A stretch of 64,000 nucleotides of DNA from Bacteroidota bacterium (GCA_013286325.1 JABDFZ010000001.1:1-64000), one strand, 5' to 3'; counted from the stretch's first letter, positions 28,981 through 36,596 are shown. The notes: generated by a model not told the origin, from the letters alone. Program-made: numbers and translations.

Positions 28981-29389
28981 CTTTCACCTCCCCGTCTGCT
29001 ATTTTTTGTGGTGGCTGCATTGACTCTTTAATGTCAAGCGTATCTTCCTTTGCGCGTTTTGCAACTTCGGTAAGGGTGCTTTTAAAGGCAAGCTCGGCTT
29101 TAGTGGTTTTGTAGTCCCAACTAAGCTCTTTTACTTCCTTACTTATTTTATTAATGTCGCGTATATTCCTTTCGGCAAGGTGCATGTTGGCAATATAGAT
29201 CATCCCCAGCAGCGCAATAAACAGCATAAATGGCAGCGCTTTTGTTGCCGACTCTGCATTTAATATACCTTTGGTAAAAAGCTGCGTTAAAAAGTTATCG
29301 GGAAATTCTGAATCACGTTTTTCCTCAACAATAAGCTTTTGCTGTTCAGCCTCTTCTTCCTCTATTTGCGAACGTAGCCTGTTTGTCAT
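28970..29389 (-). CDS. FtsL-like cell division protein
   Basis: The 139-aa protein has a charged N terminus rich in Glu, one membrane segment (LPFMLFIALLGMIYIA, about residues 68-83) and then a helical, heptad-like periplasmic part (NIRDINKISKEVKELSW) like the coiled coil of FtsL. Sequence similarity is low, but size, topology and position between rsmH and ftsI identify it. FtsL forms the FtsQLB scaffold with FtsQ. It overlaps rsmH by 4 bp and ftsI by 11 bp. Confidence 0.85.
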   Translation of the reverse strand: MTNRLRSQIEEEEAEQQKLIVEEKRDSEFPDNFLTQLFTKGILNAESATKALPFMLFIALLGMIYIANMHLAERNIRDINKISKEVKELSWDYKTTKAELAFKSTLTEVAKRAKEDTLDIKESMQPPQKIADGEVKDEH

Positions 29390-30288
29390 TTCTTTACAGC
29401 TATCCTTAATTTAGCGCTCCGTGCCCTGTTGTTATTCTTTATCTCTTCTTCCGATGCTGTAATTGACCCACGGCTTACCGCATCAAAAGGTTTGTTATCA
29501 TTTCCATATAGGTCTTTCTCTACCTCGCCACTAAATTTCCCTTTTGCGATGAAGTTTTTTACCAGCCTGTCTTCCAATGAATGGTACGACATTACCACCA
29601 GCCTTCCACCTGAAACCAATACAGATGCCGTTTGGATCAGAAAATCTTTTAATGCTTCCAGTTCCTGATTTACCTCAATACGCAATGCCTGGAAAACCTG
29701 CGCCAGGTATTTATTTTCTTTTCCTTTTGGGATACGGTTCGAGATCGCATTTTTCAGATCGGCAACCGTTACAATGGGCGCATTTAAACGGGCGGTTACT
29801 ATGGTATTAGCCAATGATTTTGCATTCTGGATCTCGCCATAAATGCCGAAAATCCGGTGCAATTCGGCCTCGGTATAGTTATTTATTACCTCTTTTGCAC
29901 TTAGAGTAGATTGCTGATTCATTCTCATATCCAGCTCAGCATCGAAACGGATTGAAAATCCGCGTTCAGCCTGATCAAACTGGTAGGACGAGACGCCCAG
30001 ATCAGCTAATATGCCATCGACCGGAAGGGCTTCATGCAAGCGGCAAAAGTTTTTGAGGTAACGGAAATTTTGATCTATAAAAACAAAACGGTCATCGTTA
30101 ATTAAATTCTGTTTAGCATCTGCATCCTGATCAAATGCCAGCAGCTTTCCGTCCTTATTTAAATGCTTTAATATTTCGCGTGAGTGCCCACCGCCACCAA
30201 AGGTGACATCAACATACGTACCGCCTGGTTTTATAGCCAGCCCTTCAATACACTCATTCAGCATTACGGGAGTATGGTATGTGCTCAT
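29386..30288 (-). CDS. rsmH: 16S rRNA (cytosine-1402-N4) methyltransferase RsmH
   Basis: RsmH (MraW) methylates N4 of C1402 in 16S rRNA. The 300-aa protein has the SAM-binding YVDVTFGGGGHSREIL motif (about residues 21-36), DGILADLGVSSYQFD (about 91-105) and the late VVMSYHSLEDRLVKNFI signature. It overlaps mraZ and ftsL by 4 bp each. Confidence 0.97.
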   Translation of the reverse strand: MSTYHTPVMLNECIEGLAIKPGGTYVDVTFGGGGHSREILKHLNKDGKLLAFDQDADAKQNLINDDRFVFIDQNFRYLKNFCRLHEALPVDGILADLGVSSYQFDQAERGFSIRFDAELDMRMNQQSTLSAKEVINNYTEAELHRIFGIYGEIQNAKSLANTIVTARLNAPIVTVADLKNAISNRIPKGKENKYLAQVFQALRIEVNQELEALKDFLIQTASVLVSGGRLVVMSYHSLEDRLVKNFIAKGKFSGEVEKDLYGNDNKPFDAVSRGSITASEEEIKNNNRARSAKLRIAVKK

Positions 30289-30749
30289 ACGCTACCCTCC
30301 TTTCTTTTATCACCCATCACCTCTTCGGCCAGCGCAGCAAAATTATCTGGTTCATTTTCAATCAATGCATCGTACGCTGCCTTATCCCACATTTCAATTT
30401 TACTTATCTGGCAGGTTAAAACCACATCGCTTTTAATACCTGCATAATCCAATAAGCTTTGCGGTAAATTCACCCTGCCGGCAGCGTCAACGGCTAATTC
30501 TGTGGCGCCGCGGGTAAAATATCTTATAAAATCTATGTTTTTGCTTTCGTATTGATTAAGTTTGCTTAGTTCGTCGAGTTTTTTGTCCCATTCTTGTTTG
30601 GTGTAGATCACAAGATATTTTTTAAAGCCGCGATTGATCACAAGACCCTCTTTCTCAGCTTCTGGAAGCTTTTTCTTGAGGCCCGCAGGGATCATCATTC
30701 GCCCTTTATTATCTAATTTACACTCAAACTCGCCTGTTAAATGGGACAT
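30285..30749 (-). CDS. mraZ: Transcriptional regulator MraZ
   Basis: MraZ is an AbrB-like (SpoVT-AbrB fold) DNA-binding protein that represses its own dcw promoter. The 154-aa protein has the two typical swapped-hairpin repeats: GEFECKLDNKGRMMIPAGLKK and, from about residue 80, AVDAAGRVNLPQSLLDYAGI. It forms rings that bind direct repeats upstream; such repeats are present at 30794-30820. First gene of the operon, divergent from the unknown gene at 30949. Confidence 0.96.
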   Translation of the reverse strand: MSHLTGEFECKLDNKGRMMIPAGLKKKLPEAEKEGLVINRGFKKYLVIYTKQEWDKKLDELSKLNQYESKNIDFIRYFTRGATELAVDAAGRVNLPQSLLDYAGIKSDVVLTCQISKIEMWDKAAYDALIENEPDNFAALAEEVMGDKRKEGSV

Positions 30750-30793
30750 ATTGAAACTTTGGCACTAATTGTAATGTAAAAATAGATTTCTTT

Positions 30794-30820
30794 TACCACT
30801 TTCTACCACAAACTCCCACT
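30794..30820 (-). promoter_or_regulatory. MraZ operator: three boxes at 10-bp spacing
   Basis: On the minus strand the sequence contains GTGGGA, GTGGTA and GTGGTA, starting exactly 10 bp apart (plus strand TCCCAC at 30814, TACCAC at 30804 and 30794). MraZ of other bacteria binds direct repeats with a TGGG or GTGG core at 10-bp spacing. They lie 45-71 bp before the mraZ ATG, beside a possible -7 box (TATTTTTA, 30777-30784), as expected for a repressor site. Confidence 0.7.
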
Positions 30821-30921
30821 AAAGTTATTAACACTTGTGTAATAACCATGTGGATTATTTTTTATAACGAATTTTCTTTTCCATACTCTTAAAAAATTTA
30901 TGTACGCAATGCCTTTCCGCT

Positions 30922-30929
30922 TATATTTG
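30922..30929 (+). promoter_or_regulatory. -7 box (TATATTTG) for the 30949 gene
   Basis: An exact TAnnTTTG match lying 19 bp before the ATG. A TTATG at normal -33 distance is only a weak match. DnaA-box-like TAATCCACA (minus strand, 30849-30857) lies in the same divergent spacer. Confidence 0.5.
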
Positions 30930-30948
30930 AGCGAGTTATGTAAATATT

Positions 30949-31248
30949 ATGAACATTTTAAAACTTAGTAGTGAGCTGTCGTTTGCCATAGAACCCCTTG
31001 AGAAACGGGTACGTTTAGTGGTTTATAACAATGGCGTGGAAAATGTTTGCCGCATGGAAAGCATTAAAAACCTCGAAAATTTTATCCAGTCTGGTGATAG
31101 TCATTTATTTAAAGGGAGATTGCAATTGTATAAAAATGCTGCCAATATTGTTGTTGAAGTAAAGGGTGAAATTGCAGGAGTTATCAGGTCAACTGAATTT
31201 ATAAAGCTTTTGGAAATTGCTAAAGGGAAAGAAATAAAAACGCTTTAA
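30949..31248 (+). CDS. Unknown small protein divergent from mraZ
   Basis: The 99-aa product has no signal peptide or recognised motif; it alternates short strands and helices (SFAIEPLEKRVRLVVYNNG, NIVVEVKGEIAGVI). A good -7 promoter box and a start near it support it as a real gene. It shares a 199-bp divergent promoter region with the division operon and its stop abuts the start of the next gene, so the two are probably an operon. Function not recognised. Confidence 0.65.
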   Translation: MNILKLSSELSFAIEPLEKRVRLVVYNNGVENVCRMESIKNLENFIQSGDSHLFKGRLQLYKNAANIVVEVKGEIAGVIRSTEFIKLLEIAKGKEIKTL

Positions 31249-31956
31249 TTGAAAACATCAGCTTTTGTTTTTTGCACGCTATTGATAAGCGGTATAACAA
31301 CCTTGAATCAAAGTAACAAGGCCATACAATTCGATCTCAGCAAAATTTTAAATGCCCGTCCTGTAACCGTATTAGCTAATAACAGATTGATAACCTGGAC
31401 AAAAGGTATAGACGGAAATGGACTGGGCGATGGTTACTTAACACAATCGGCAGCATTATTTAACGGCGATAAAGCCCCACATGCATTGCCCGATAATCCC
31501 TTAATTGCTGCAAATGCCTCCCACCCTGAAATTAAATTACATTACTCAAATAACGACAGCCTGTATAACCAAACGTGTAATATCAGTGGTGAAGGGGATG
31601 TTGAATTTACCGTTCCAAAATTAAAATATAACGCAGTGTACCTGGCTTTAACAAGCTCAGAAGGTCCCTCTAATTTAAAGGTACGTTTCGGTTATAATGA
31701 TGATAGCTTTACGTCAGAAGATTTAGTATTGCCTGATTATTATAATGACATTCCCAATATTCCTAATCAATATTACCTGGTGCATGATTTATCTAAATGG
31801 GGGAATAAAAACAATATGACCGAAAAGGATCATCATAATATCGACCTTGTAAAAATCCATCCCGATCCCGATAAAACGCTTAAAAGCATCAAAATTCAGA
31901 AAGATAAACCTGGATACCTGGTGATATGGGCAGCAGCAGGGCAAAAAGCTAACTGA
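31249..31956 (+). CDS. Unknown secreted protein, TTG start
   Basis: The frame begins with TTG immediately after the previous stop (no gap) and gives a 235-aa protein with a short signal peptide (KTSAFVFCTLLISGITTLNQ). The mature chain is rich in Asp, Asn and aromatic residues and has a beta-sandwich look (VEFTVPKLKYNAVYLALTS, GYLVIWAAAG), like carbohydrate-binding or galactose-binding-like folds, but no family can be named. Likely exported to the periplasm or surface and co-transcribed with the gene before it. Confidence 0.6.
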   Translation: MKTSAFVFCTLLISGITTLNQSNKAIQFDLSKILNARPVTVLANNRLITWTKGIDGNGLGDGYLTQSAALFNGDKAPHALPDNPLIAANASHPEIKLHYSNNDSLYNQTCNISGEGDVEFTVPKLKYNAVYLALTSSEGPSNLKVRFGYNDDSFTSEDLVLPDYYNDIPNIPNQYYLVHDLSKWGNKNNMTEKDHHNIDLVKIHPDPDKTLKSIKIQKDKPGYLVIWAAAGQKAN

Positions 31957-32034
31957 TTATTGACTGGCTGCGTATACCCTTTAATTCAAAATTTTGTATA
32001 TTTAGGGGTCAATACATCTATAAAAATTTAATTT

Positions 32035-32622
32035 ATGAAAACATTAAAAACACTTTGCTTACTGATGCTGATCAGTGCCGCAAGCTTTGCTCAAACCGCA
32101 TTGCCGCCATCAGAGACTGTGCTAAAAGATGCCTATGCACAAGCTGCTAAAGAGAACAAGAAAGTTATACTTATTTTTCACGCATCGTGGTGCGGATGGT
32201 GTAAAAAGATGGATGCTTCTTTAAACGATCCCATTTGCAAAAAAATGTTTGATGATAATTATGTTATTGCCCACCTGGATGTAATGGAACAACCTGCAAA
32301 AGCAAACCTCGAGAATCCGGGCAGCCTGGCGGTAATGACAAAATTTGGCGGTGAAAAATCGGGGTTACCTTTCTGGCTGGTGCTTGATGCCAAAGGAAAT
32401 GTGCTTGCCAACTCCTTAATGCCAAAAAATGCTACAACGCCTGCTACTCCGAGTGATAATGTTGGCTGCCCTGCAAGTGAACAGGAGGTTAGCTTTTTTG
32501 AAAGCATTTTGAAAAAGACCTCGAATTTAAAACAGGAAGATTTGGGGGTTATTCACAAACGCTTTTTGTTAAATCAACCACCGCCACAGCCGGTAAAAAG
32601 CACAAGCTCCAGTTCTAAGTAA
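32035..32622 (+). CDS. Exported thioredoxin-family protein (CGWC)
   Basis: A signal peptide ending AASFAQ leads into a thioredoxin fold with the redox pair Cys53-Gly-Trp-Cys56 (FHASWCGWCKKMD). The CGWC centre and the following Lys-rich helix resemble the thioredoxin_7/DsbD-gamma-like group. At 195 aa it has a longer C-terminal tail ending in a Pro- and Ser-rich stretch. Probably a periplasmic disulfide reductant or isomerase; the partner is unknown. It is followed directly by a long perfect hairpin. Confidence 0.85.
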   Translation: MKTLKTLCLLMLISAASFAQTALPPSETVLKDAYAQAAKENKKVILIFHASWCGWCKKMDASLNDPICKKMFDDNYVIAHLDVMEQPAKANLENPGSLAVMTKFGGEKSGLPFWLVLDAKGNVLANSLMPKNATTPATPSDNVGCPASEQEVSFFESILKKTSNLKQEDLGVIHKRFLLNQPPPQPVKSTSSSSK

Positions 32623-32627
32623 AAATA

Positions 32628-32674
32628 TGCTACTAAACTTACGAAGTTTTAAAAACTTCGTAAGTTTAGTAGCA
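32628..32674. repeat. 47-bp near-perfect palindrome (23-bp arms)
   Basis: The arm at 32628-32650 (TGCTACTAAACTTACGAAGT and onward) is exactly complementary to 32652-32674, with one base between. There is no T run, so it is not a standard terminator. The core ACTTACGAAGTTTT/AAAACTTCGTAAGT is a spacer repeat type; a looser relative is at 45778-45808. It creates a false 25-residue N-terminal extension to the next gene. Confidence 0.85.
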
Positions 32675-32701
32675 AGGTTTCTCAATAATCCCCAAAAGCT
32701 C

Positions 32702-33199
32702 ATGATTGTATCAATTACAGATATAAGCGATATTGAAGAGCTGACCAATGTAGAAATTGAAAGCAAGAAGTTGTCAATTCCTCAAATTGTTGAAGATTTT
32801 GAATTAGACTACTCAGCCCGGCTTTTTCGCTGGCAAACTTATTTCGCCGGAAAATCACCACAAACCTCAAAACCAGAAAGAGTTGTTTTAAAGGTAATAA
32901 TTGATGATAAAATTGCAGGGTATATCGCGGGGCACCTCACAACCCGTTATGAAATCGACGCTGAGATCCAAAGCTTTTATATATTAAAAGAACACCAAAG
33001 AAAGGGAATTGGAAAACTGCTGCTTACCGAATTGGTAAACTGGCTGCTTGCCATAAATGCCCATAGTTTATGTGTTGGCATAGCACCGGGCAACCCATAC
33101 AAAGCTTTTTATTTAAAATACGGCGGGCAATACCTAAATGAACATTGGATTTGGTGGGATGATATAAATGAATTGGCTGACAAGCTTACAACGCCTTAA
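32702..33199 (+). CDS. GNAT family N-acetyltransferase
   Basis: The 165-aa protein has the GNAT fold: a substrate-entry N terminus, VVLKVIIDDKIAGYIAGHL central strands, and the acetyl-CoA binding motif A (HQRKGIGKLLLTEL, the R/QxxGxG/A loop), then a C-terminal AHSLCVGIAPGNPYKAFYLK strand-helix. The acceptor is unknown. The ATG at 32702 is chosen; the longer in-frame ATG at 32627 would translate through the palindrome. Confidence 0.85.
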   Translation: MIVSITDISDIEELTNVEIESKKLSIPQIVEDFELDYSARLFRWQTYFAGKSPQTSKPERVVLKVIIDDKIAGYIAGHLTTRYEIDAEIQSFYILKEHQRKGIGKLLLTELVNWLLAINAHSLCVGIAPGNPYKAFYLKYGGQYLNEHWIWWDDINELADKLTTP

Positions 33200-33309
33200 A
33201 GCTTTATAAATCCTTCGCTTTAGATGCTAATCCCCTGTCATCAATTTATATTCCTATTCATAATTTTCTTTCATTATTTGTATGTTTGAGAAAACCAATA
33301 TATCCTGTT

Positions 33310-34887
33310 ATGCAATCACCAAAACTTAATTATTGCCTTAAATTCTCCATTGTATATTTCTGTCTGATTTCAATCGGCGCTAAAACCTATGCACAGGTAA
33401 TTACCACCGACTCGGTAGATCGCTTAGTTGAACGAACATTAAAAACTTTTGATGTACCGGGTATTGCAATAGCAATTGTTAAAGACGACAAAATAGTTTA
33501 TGAAAAAGGCTATGGCGTAGCATCGCTTAAAACTAATAAAAAGGTAGATGAGAATACATTATTTGGAATTGCCTCTAACAGCAAGGCTTTCACCGCTGCC
33601 GCAATTGGCATTTTATGCGATGAAGGCAAAATAAGGTTGGACGATAAGGTAACTGATTATATTCCTGAATTTAAAATGTACGATCCGTATGTAACTGCTG
33701 AATTTACTATAAGGGATCTGCTTACCCATCGCAGTGGTTTAGGTTTAGGGGCAGGTGATTTGATGGATTTTCCGGACTCAACGGATTTTAGCATGAAAGA
33801 TGTGATCCATAACCTGCGTTATTTTAAACCTGTTTCGAGCTTCAGAAGCAAGTTTGATTATGATAATCAATTATATAAAGTTGCGGGTGAGGTTATAGCA
33901 CGTGTATCAGGAATGAGCTGGGAAGATTTTATTGAAACTCGCATTATGAAACCGCTGCAAATGGATCACAGTTCGGCATCATACCAACGGTTAAAAGACC
34001 GTTCAAATGTTATTGATGCGCATTCTCCGGTGGATGGAACGGTAGTGGTTATACCAAGATATTTAACAATAACAGGCAATGCAGCAGGCGGCATTTATTC
34101 AAGCGTGGCTGATTTAAGTAAGTGGGCAATTATGCAAATGAATAACGGCAAATATGGAGACGGCAAACAATTATTCAGCGAAGGGATTCATTGGCAAATG
34201 TGGTCGCCGCAAACTATTTTACAACAGGGACCGAGATCATACTATAATACCCATTTCGCTGCTTATGGTTTAGGCTGGTTTTTAAATGACGCCAAGGGGT
34301 ACAAACAGGTAAGCCATACCGGAGGGATAGATGGCATGGTGACCGAAATAACACTGTTGCCCGAACTAAAACTTGGTATAATTGTACTAACCAACCAAAT
34401 GGCAGGAGCAGCATTTACTGCTGTTACTAACCAGATAAAAGACAGCTACCTGGGCATAAAACCAGGTCAGGATTGGATAAAAATATTGTCAGACCAGGTA
34501 AAAGCCAACGAAGCAGGGGCCGACAAGGTAACCGCTGATGTTTGGAAACAGGTTGAGGCTAAAAAGCATGATGGTTCAAAAACAGATATTACGCCATTTG
34601 CAGGCACTTATCATGATAACTGGCTTGGCGATGTGGTGATCAGCGAAAAAGGCGGACAGCTATGGTTTGCCGCCAAACGGTCGCCAAAGTTAACCGGGCA
34701 ATTGCTTGCTTATAAGGGAAATACATTTGTTGTAAAATGGATTTACCGCAGCATGGAAGCTGATGCCTTCGCGATGTTCTCAGTTGATGAAAATGGAAAG
34801 CCATCTGGTTTAAAAATGAAACCGGTATCACCCGCAACAGATTTCAGCTTCGATTTTCAGGACCTGGATTTTACTAAAGTAAAATGA
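33310..34887 (+). CDS. Serine hydrolase, beta-lactamase/PBP4-like (class C fold)
   Basis: The 525-aa protein has a signal peptide (cleaved near KTYA) and the class C beta-lactamase/DD-peptidase fold: SNSK (Ser89 to Lys92), the tyrosine motif FDYDNQLY, and HTGG (HxG in place of KTG). After about residue 400 comes a lipocalin-like C-terminal domain of the DUF3471 type. Such proteins are peptidases or esterases on cell-wall or D-amino-acid substrates; antibiotic resistance is not implied. The ATG at 33310 gives a normal signal; a TTG eight codons upstream is less likely. Confidence 0.85.
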   Translation: MQSPKLNYCLKFSIVYFCLISIGAKTYAQVITTDSVDRLVERTLKTFDVPGIAIAIVKDDKIVYEKGYGVASLKTNKKVDENTLFGIASNSKAFTAAAIGILCDEGKIRLDDKVTDYIPEFKMYDPYVTAEFTIRDLLTHRSGLGLGAGDLMDFPDSTDFSMKDVIHNLRYFKPVSSFRSKFDYDNQLYKVAGEVIARVSGMSWEDFIETRIMKPLQMDHSSASYQRLKDRSNVIDAHSPVDGTVVVIPRYLTITGNAAGGIYSSVADLSKWAIMQMNNGKYGDGKQLFSEGIHWQMWSPQTILQQGPRSYYNTHFAAYGLGWFLNDAKGYKQVSHTGGIDGMVTEITLLPELKLGIIVLTNQMAGAAFTAVTNQIKDSYLGIKPGQDWIKILSDQVKANEAGADKVTADVWKQVEAKKHDGSKTDITPFAGTYHDNWLGDVVISEKGGQLWFAAKRSPKLTGQLLAYKGNTFVVKWIYRSMEADAFAMFSVDENGKPSGLKMKPVSPATDFSFDFQDLDFTKVK

Positions 34888-35000
34888 GGTTAGGGTATAA
34901 AGATTAGTTTTTAATCCACTACTGGTACTATGTCAACCAAAAATTGACGTATAGTCTTGGATTGAGATTGACTCAAATAACAAAAAGTGGGTTTACGTTG

Positions 35001-35092
35001 GGTTTACACTTTTCAATGTTAACCCATGTATAAACATCTGTTAATCAACAACTTGAATTGATTTTTGAAAAAAAAAATGGTTTACACTTTTC
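35001..35092. repeat. Direct repeat GGTTTACACTTTTC, two copies 78 bp apart
   Basis: Exact copies at 35001-35014 and 35079-35092, with a third partial GGGTTTACGTT just before the first. Such GTTTACAC words are seen near integration sites of some Bacteroidota mobile elements, but no integrase is present, so any link is conjecture. Confidence 0.5.
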
Positions 35093-35162
35093 GTATAAAT
35101 ACTACTGGCTAAACGTCAATTCATAAGTGACACGAGTCTCCAATCTCCTCCCTCCAAAGAAT

Positions 35163-35192
35163 AAAAGCCTATCAGATGACAGACAGGCTTTT
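35163..35192. terminator. Hairpin terminator between convergent genes
   Basis: AAAAGCCT (35163-35170) pairs with AGGCTTTT (35185-35192); both strands have T-rich 3' sides. It would serve the serine hydrolase gene and the opposing oxidoreductase gene. Confidence 0.6.
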
Positions 35193-35287
35193 AATTCCCT
35201 CCCTGGGGAGGGGTGCGGTTGACTGTGAAGTGGCAGGGAGGGGTTTATGCGCTATTATTATATTCCCCACCCTAAGGGTAATAGCTA

Positions 35288-35953
35288 TTAATAACTACCT
35301 GCCACTATTGGCTTTTCATGCTGAAGATTTTTCAACCTTTGGCTCCATTTTTCTAATTCGCCATTTAACTCCTGATTGGATAATTTTTCCGTTCCGTAAA
35401 TTATCTGGGGGCGTAATACTGAAAATCCGGTAAATTCCAAAACACCCCTATGCAATGGGTGTAATATTACGGCAAGCTCGCCATATCGCTCTTTGATATA
35501 GTTTTTTTCAGGCCCACCTGCAGTGATCGAGAGCAATGCCTTTTTACCACGAAACATACCATTTTCATAAATAACGCCATTGTTATAGAAACGCCCCATG
35601 GCAAACACGCGGTCTATCCACCCTTTTATAATAGCAGGCACACTGAACCACCATAGCGGAAACTGCCAGATCATCACGTCACACCACTCTATCTTTTGTT
35701 GCTCTTCTTCAATAAAGGCTGCAAACCCATTCGCCCCGGTTGCATAAACCTCCTCTTGTTGCTGTTTAAAGTAATCAGGGTCTTTAATGGTGGTAAAATT
35801 TGAACGGTCCGAAACCGGGTTAAATTGCATTTTATACAGATCTGATTGCCGAACGTTATGGCCTTCTTTAGTGAGTGTTGCTATGGCTTGCTCAAACATT
35901 GCCCCGTTAAAACTCTTCGGTTCGGGATGGGCATATACGATAAGAATATTCAT
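35288..35953 (-). CDS. NAD(P)H-dependent flavin oxidoreductase (flavodoxin_2 family)
   Basis: The 221-aa protein begins NILIVYAHPEPKSFNGAMF, the flavin-phosphate loop of the NQO1/KefF/MdaB family, and has the typical IWQFPLWWFSVPAIIKGWIDRVF segment (about residues 94-116). These flavoproteins reduce quinones or related electrophiles using NAD(P)H. A HxlR regulator is divergent 101 bp away, a pairing well known for quinone/aldehyde-responsive reductases, so HxlR probably controls this gene. Confidence 0.85.
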   Translation of the reverse strand: MNILIVYAHPEPKSFNGAMFEQAIATLTKEGHNVRQSDLYKMQFNPVSDRSNFTTIKDPDYFKQQQEEVYATGANGFAAFIEEEQQKIEWCDVMIWQFPLWWFSVPAIIKGWIDRVFAMGRFYNNGVIYENGMFRGKKALLSITAGGPEKNYIKERYGELAVILHPLHRGVLEFTGFSVLRPQIIYGTEKLSNQELNGELEKWSQRLKNLQHEKPIVAGSY

Positions 35954-35991
35954 TTGAATTAATTTTTTAATGTTTATTGAGCGGTAAAATT

Positions 35992-36013
35992 AAATTTAGT
36001 ATCCTTAAATTTG
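35992..36013. promoter_or_regulatory. Dyad overlapping the hxlR-type promoter
   Basis: AAATTTA (35992-35998) and TAAATTT (36006-36012) form a perfect 7+7 dyad with a 7-base spacer. The right arm plus one base is TAAATTTG, an exact TAnnTTTG -7 box reading toward the HxlR gene (ATG at 36055). An operator overlapping a -7 box in this divergent spacer fits autorepression by HxlR. Confidence 0.5.
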
Positions 36014-36054
36014 AGTTTGGCAGCCCAATGTAGGCTACGAACAAAAATGTAAGC

Positions 36055-36441
36055 ATGTCAAAAAGAAAAGAGAGTTCTACCAATAATTTAAACCGTAAAA
36101 TGCTTAGTGATTGTTGCGGTATTGTGTATGCCATGGACATTATAAGCGGCAGGTGGAAAATGCTGATACTTTATAATCTTGAAGAAAAAAAGCTCAGGTT
36201 CAGTGAAATAAAAAAACTAATTCCAAATATCACGGAGCGTATGCTTACGCTTCAACTGAAAGAATTGGAAAGAGATAATCTAATTAAACGCAGCATTTAT
36301 GTTGAAGTGCCTGTACGCGTGGAATATGAATTAACATCCGAAGCGCTTAAACTAAGCCCGATATGGCACGCGCTTGAAATTTGGGGCGATGAACACCGGG
36401 AATTAAACTGGCAAGCTGATGAAGAAAAGGTTATGGCTTAA
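36055..36441 (+). CDS. HxlR family transcriptional regulator
   Basis: The 128-aa protein is a winged-helix regulator of the HxlR/MarR-like group: DIISGRWKMLILYNLEEK (helix 1-2), LRFSEIKKLIPNITERMLTL (recognition region) and the wing LIKRSIYVEVPVRVEYELT. It carries adjacent cysteines Cys20-Cys21 near the start, a place where redox-sensing members (YodB/QorR) hold a reactive cysteine. It likely senses quinones or oxidants and controls the divergent oxidoreductase. Confidence 0.88.
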   Translation: MSKRKESSTNNLNRKMLSDCCGIVYAMDIISGRWKMLILYNLEEKKLRFSEIKKLIPNITERMLTLQLKELERDNLIKRSIYVEVPVRVEYELTSEALKLSPIWHALEIWGDEHRELNWQADEEKVMA

Positions 36442-36461
36442 GTTTGTGTTTCACCTTTATC

Positions 36462-36565
36462 CTTGCGCTCGTCTGTGACGAGTGCTTAATATGGTTCAGC
36501 GTCTGTGATGCCCATACGATGCAATCGTTAAATCAAATCTATCACTCGTCACAGACGAGCGCAAG
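36462..36565. repeat. MITE/REP-like element with 23-bp perfect inverted arms
   Basis: The arm at 36462-36484 (CTTGCGCTCGTCTGTGACGA and on) is an exact reverse complement of 36543-36565, with a 58-bp middle that holds another GTCTGTGATG copy. The element lies between the HxlR gene and the DUF4846 gene, both ends in non-coding DNA. No transposase is present; it looks like a passively mobilised or REP-type unit. Confidence 0.8.
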
Positions 36566-36596
36566 ATTGTTAAGTTATATACCACACGGCCAATCA

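Larger units (their letters stand above)
14903..30749 (-). other. dcw cluster: mraZ to ftsZ
   Basis: Thirteen co-directional genes in the textbook order mraZ, rsmH, ftsL, ftsI, murE, mraY, murD, ftsW, murG, murC, ftsQ, ftsA, ftsZ. Start/stop overlaps join mraZ-rsmH, rsmH-ftsL, ftsL-ftsI, ftsI-murE and murC-ftsQ, while the murE-murC part has 8-93 bp spacers, several filled with repeat words. murF, murB and ddl are absent from the cluster. Confidence 0.93.
34888..35287. other. Long spacer with direct repeats and hairpins
   Basis: No gene is seen in these 400 bp. They hold a 14-bp direct repeat (GGTTTACACTTTTC), a hairpin at 35163-35192, and a GC-rich CCCTCCC/GGGAGGG palindrome at 35197-35212 with a third copy of the half-site near 35235. 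Two or more repeat types are stacked here between convergent genes. Confidence 0.6.

Noticed and set aside
14903..30749. Missing ddl, murB and murF treated as evidence of gene loss
   Set aside because: These genes are often outside the dcw cluster in this phylum, so absence here says nothing about the genome.
33310..34887. Beta-lactamase resistance gene
   Set aside because: The class C fold is shared by many peptidases and esterases; HTGG and the extra C-terminal domain point to a general serine hydrolase, not a resistance enzyme.
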